From an uncultured Bacteroidales bacterium (lineage in GTDB: Bacteria > Bacteroidota > Bacteroidia > Bacteroidales > UBA932), in the NCBI GenBank assembly GCA_937906795.1, contig CALCUQ010000446.1, positions 1 through 8,491 on the forward strand: a stretch of DNA of 8,491 nucleotides. Direction: 5' to 3'. Every line of letters begins with the position of its first letter. Positions within the stretch are counted from its first letter, which is position 1. Below are positions 6,518 through 8,491 of the stretch, piece by piece. The translations under genes and the position numbers were made by a program. The notes below the pieces were generated by a model, which worked only from the letters and a program-made list of their open reading frames with translations, did no database searches and was not told the DNA's origin.

Positions 6518-7927
6518 CTACCAGCACTCAATATCTTTTGCAATATCAGGCATACTTTCCTTCTTAAATACAGGATCTGCAATGCCTTGCTTTTTCTGAC
6601 TTCTATAGTCATTTAACAACCTTACCGCATATTTACTTAACTGTGTAATTGCCACAAGGTTGCATGCAGTCATACAAGCCATACACAAATCTGCCAGACT
6701 CCACGCCAAATCCAAAGAAGCCAATGCACCAAACATTACCATTACACACACCAGAAGTCTGAATACCAACATTACAGTTTTACTGTTAGTAAGGAACCTT
6801 ATATTTGCCTCGCCATAATAATAGTTTCCAATTATACTGCTGAATGCAAAAAATAAAATTGCTACAGCTACAAAAATATTTCCAATCTCACCAATTTGGT
6901 TTGAAAGAGCCAATTGTGTAAGTTGGATACCGTTGGCATCACTTGTAAAACTCACTCCACTAAAAAGAATGATAAATGCAGTACAAGTACAAATAACTAA
7001 AGTATCTGTAAAAACTCCCAATGTCTGAATCAATCCCTGCTTTACCGGATGAGAAGTATCTGCAGTAGCAGCCACATTAGGAGCAGAGCCCTCTCCTGCC
7101 TCATTACTGAAAAGACCTCTCTTAATTCCATTCATCATTGCCGCTCCAATCATACCTCCAAAAGCCTGATTCCACCCAAAAGCACAAGAGAAAATTAGTT
7201 CAATCACTTGAGGTATTCTATCAAAATTTATCCCGACAACAACCAAAGCTAAAATTATGTATCCTATGGCCATAACCGGCACAAGATAAGTGCTAACCTT
7301 AGCAATACGTTGAATTCCACCAAAAATTACTATAAAAGTAAGAACAGTTAAAATAACACCAACAATAGTTGGATCAAAATTAAACGCCTCAGAAAAAGCA
7401 GCACAAATAGTATTACTTTGAACCGAATTGAATGAAAAAGGGAAAGTAAAAATCAAAAGGACTGCAAAAAGTGAACCCATCCATTTCTTCTTAAGACCCT
7501 TCTCCATATAATAAGCAGGTCCACCAATAAAAGAATCCTTACCCTGAACTTTATATAATTGTGCAAGTGTTGATTCAACAAAAGCACTACAGGCACCAAG
7601 AAGAGCAATTAACCACATCCAAAAAACCGACCCAGGTCCACCAATTGCAATAGCAGTAGCAACACCGGCCAGATTTCCAGTACCTACCCTGCTTGCCAAT
7701 GAAACCACAAACGCCTGAAACGAAGAAATCTGTTTACGATTTTTATCCTTATTACTGGCTGTTGAAGAAGAATCAGCAAGTAACCTTACCATCTCACCAA
7801 ACATTCTAAATTGAACAAATTTAGTTTTGAAAGTGAAATATAAAGCACAACCAATTAACATGGCTACTAAAATATAAGACCATATAAAATCGTTAAAAGA
7901 TCCAAGAATTTGTGATAAGTATTCCAT
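6518..7927 (-). CDS. AGCS-family sodium:alanine/glycine symporter (469 aa)
   Basis: This inner-membrane transporter takes up alanine or glycine with Na+ (or H+); the exact substrate cannot be read from sequence. Family signatures are clear: VVSLASRVGTGNLAGVA (74-90), the AGCS motif GGPGSVFWMW (96-105), GGPAYYMEKGL (135-145) and GLFSNEAGEGSAPNVAA (271-287). Known members have about 11 membrane segments, and hydrophobic stretches spread over residues 14-425 agree with that. The tail (440-469) is charged and cytoplasmic. A longer frame reaches an ATG at 7996 and would add 23 residues. The start at 7927 is preferred because MEYLSQILGSFNDFIWSYI is the usual N-terminus, and because a consensus promoter at 7945-7976 lies inside the longer version. 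The gene is single and converges on folP with 3 bp between the stop codons. Confidence 0.93.
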   Translation of the reverse strand: MEYLSQILGSFNDFIWSYILVAMLIGCALYFTFKTKFVQFRMFGEMVRLLADSSSTASNKDKNRKQISSFQAFVVSLASRVGTGNLAGVATAIAIGGPGSVFWMWLIALLGACSAFVESTLAQLYKVQGKDSFIGGPAYYMEKGLKKKWMGSLFAVLLIFTFPFSFNSVQSNTICAAFSEAFNFDPTIVGVILTVLTFIVIFGGIQRIAKVSTYLVPVMAIGYIILALVVVGINFDRIPQVIELIFSCAFGWNQAFGGMIGAAMMNGIKRGLFSNEAGEGSAPNVAATADTSHPVKQGLIQTLGVFTDTLVICTCTAFIILFSGVSFTSDANGIQLTQLALSNQIGEIGNIFVAVAILFFAFSSIIGNYYYGEANIRFLTNSKTVMLVFRLLVCVMVMFGALASLDLAWSLADLCMACMTACNLVAITQLSKYAVRLLNDYRSQKKQGIADPVFKKESMPDIAKDIECW

Positions 7928-7944
7928 TTGCAAGATTTTAGGTG

Positions 7945-7976
7945 CAAATATAAAAAGTAGTAAAGTAATATACAAA
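7945..7976 (-). promoter_or_regulatory. Promoter of the AGCS symporter gene (-33 TTTG, -7 TATATTTG)
   Basis: On the minus strand, TTTG (7976-7973) is followed after 20 bp by TATATTTG (7952-7945). Both boxes match the Bacteroidetes consensus (TTTG and TAnnTTTG) at every fixed base, with correct spacing. Transcription should begin near 7938, leaving a leader of only about 10 bases before the ATG at 7927. This is the best promoter in the window and decides the start of the symporter. Confidence 0.75.
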
Positions 7977-7990
7977 ACAACCTGCCAGAG

Positions 7991-8020
7991 AAGCACATAG
8001 AATACCTAGGCATCAAGTCA
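7991..8020. repeat. Possible decayed sixth unit at the left edge of the 63-bp array
   Basis: CATAGAA at 7996-8002 falls exactly one 63-bp period to the left of the same heptamer in the first clear unit, and the following bases keep a loose likeness, including AAC near 8019-8021. The rest of this stretch does not align. It may be a worn copy of the repeat, or the match may be chance. I see nothing else in 7977-8037 apart from a short palindrome, GTTGCAAC (8027-8034). Confidence 0.3.
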
Positions 8021-8037
8021 ACAAGGGTTGCAACAAA

Positions 8038-8336
8038 GGGTTGGGCACCAAAATCCCGCATAGAACGCATTCCAGGGTACCAACCTTACCGTAACCACAG
8101 GGGTTGAGCACGCAAATCCCGCGTAGAGTGCCTTCCAGGGTACCAACCCTACCGAAACATCAGGGGTTGGGCACAAAAATCCCTCGTAGAAAGCATTCCA
8201 GGGTACCAACCCCACCGAAACCAAAGGGGTTGGGCACGCAAATCCCGCATAGAACGCATTCCAGGGTACCAACCCTACCGTAACCACAGGGGTTGGGCAC
8301 CAAAATCCCGCATAGAACGCCCTCCAGGGTACCAAC
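8038..8336. repeat. Tandem array: five copies of a GC-rich 63-bp unit
   Basis: Units start at 8038, 8101, 8164, 8227 and 8290, all exactly 63 bp apart; the last keeps only its 47-bp core and stops at 8336. Each core begins GGGTTGGGCAC (GGGTTGAGCAC in the second), continues through an AAATCCC block and a TAGAA-type block (changed to TAGAG in the second), and ends with the invariant CCAGGGTACCAAC, which contains GGTACC. A 16-bp linker (type CCTACCGTAACCACAG) joins one core to the next. The unit at 8227-8289 is 57% GC by count (36 of 63), far above the neighbouring genes. GGGTTGG at the start and CCAACCC at the end of each complete unit are complementary, so a unit can fold on itself, or neighbours can pair across the linker. 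I see no promoter or start codon that would make it a gene. Confidence 0.93.
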
Positions 8337-8364
8337 TATAATGAAAGAATAGAGTATCAGACAA

Positions 8365-8460
8365 ATGCAAAGCAATTCAGAAAAAGTCTTGGTCCACGCA
8401 GACGTGGGGGACCGGTTTGCAAAGCAAACTGGTGGCTCTTTTTCTGAATTAACTTTGCAT
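8365..8460. repeat. 96-bp imperfect palindrome with two inner hairpins (REP/MITE-like, T-shaped fold)
   Basis: The left arm (8365-8386, starting ATGCAAAG and ending AATTCAGAAAAAG) is the reverse complement of the right arm (8438-8460). They give 21 base pairs, broken only by one base (C8373) against two (AA, 8451-8452). Between the arms lie two smaller hairpins. One is CCACG-CAGA-CGTGG (8394-8407). The other is ACCGGTTTGC-AAA-GCAAACTGGT (8411-8433), 10 pairs including one G-T. The whole can fold as a T or cloverleaf. No protein is encoded. This architecture fits a non-autonomous mobile element or a REP-type element handled by a transposase encoded elsewhere. It lacks the T-run expected of a simple terminator after the stem, and it is far from any upstream gene end visible here. 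Confidence 0.85.
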
Positions 8461-8461
8461 G

Positions 8462-8491
8462 AGGTTGAGCACGCAAATCTCACTCAGAACG
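8462..8491. repeat. Diverged partial copy of the 63-bp unit, cut by window edge
   Basis: GGTTGAGCACGCAAAT (8463-8478) is identical over 16 bases to the second array unit (8102-8117), and the final CAGAACG resembles the unit's ATAGAACG. The bases between them have diverged (CTCACT in place of CCCGCA). It starts directly after the palindrome and is out of register with the array: 8462 is 172 bp from 8290, not a multiple of 63. The repeat family therefore continues beyond the right edge and the palindrome sits between copies. Confidence 0.75.

Noticed and set aside
8018..8335. Open minus-strand frame encoding 21-residue repeats of the type VPWNAFYAGF-CPTP
   Set aside because: It begins with TTG at the array edge and exists because 63 is a multiple of three and the unit has no stop in this frame. 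No promoter, signal peptide or domain supports it.
8038..8336. CRISPR array
   Set aside because: The conserved core is 47 bp and the 16-bp 'spacers' resemble each other, so they are linkers of a tandem repeat. No cas genes are present.
8365..8460. Rho-independent terminator
   Set aside because: The structure has three arms and no T-run after the outer stem on either strand, and no gene visible in the window ends near it.
8160..8483. Second open minus-strand frame over the same repeats, starting from GTG
   Set aside because: Two overlapping frames are open over the array, which is expected of a stop-poor GC-rich repeat and not of a coding sequence. It also reads straight through the palindrome.

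Overview
The window looks like chromosomal DNA of a low-GC Bacteroidota member, most likely Bacteroidales. The coding DNA is AT-rich, and there are no clear Shine-Dalgarno sites. Promoters of the Bacteroidetes type (-33 TTTG, -7 TAnnTTTG) lie in front of two genes. The exported proteins have signal peptides cut just before a Gln, as is typical of the phylum. Several products are of kinds seen mainly in Bacteroidales.

Layout. From 5511 down to 1 on the minus strand there is a tight six-gene run that reads as one transcription unit. In order of transcription it encodes a WG-repeat protein, a 413-aa exported protein, a 177-aa exported protein, a 318-aa DUF6175-type protein, a 313-aa exported protein with a helical TPR-like half, and the first 29 codons of thymidylate kinase (tmk), cut by the window edge. 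Gaps between the five exported proteins are only 7-13 bp. A 163-bp divergent intergenic region (5512-5674) separates this operon from folP (dihydropteroate synthase, plus strand, 5675-6514). folP converges on a minus-strand AGCS-family sodium:alanine/glycine symporter gene (6518-7927), with 3 bp between the two stop codons. The symporter's best start is 7927, because a textbook promoter at 7945-7976 lies inside the longer open frame.

From about 7977 to the right edge there is no credible gene. This stretch holds the most unusual DNA: five copies of a GC-rich unit in tandem with an exact 63-bp period (8038-8336), then a 96-bp imperfect palindrome (8365-8460) that can fold into a T or cloverleaf with two inner hairpins. 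Beyond the palindrome another diverged piece of the 63-bp unit runs off the edge (8462-8491).

How it fits together. tmk (dTTP synthesis) and folP (folate, itself needed for dTMP synthesis) are housekeeping genes. The five-gene exported cluster has no known function. Two of its proteins show sequence patterns suggesting the CsgG/LpoB/TolB-N type of alpha/beta domain, and all five should be released into the periplasm or beyond with N-terminal Gln, so I infer an uncharacterised envelope system. The repeat array plus palindrome looks like a non-coding or REP/MITE-like element upstream of the symporter promoter.
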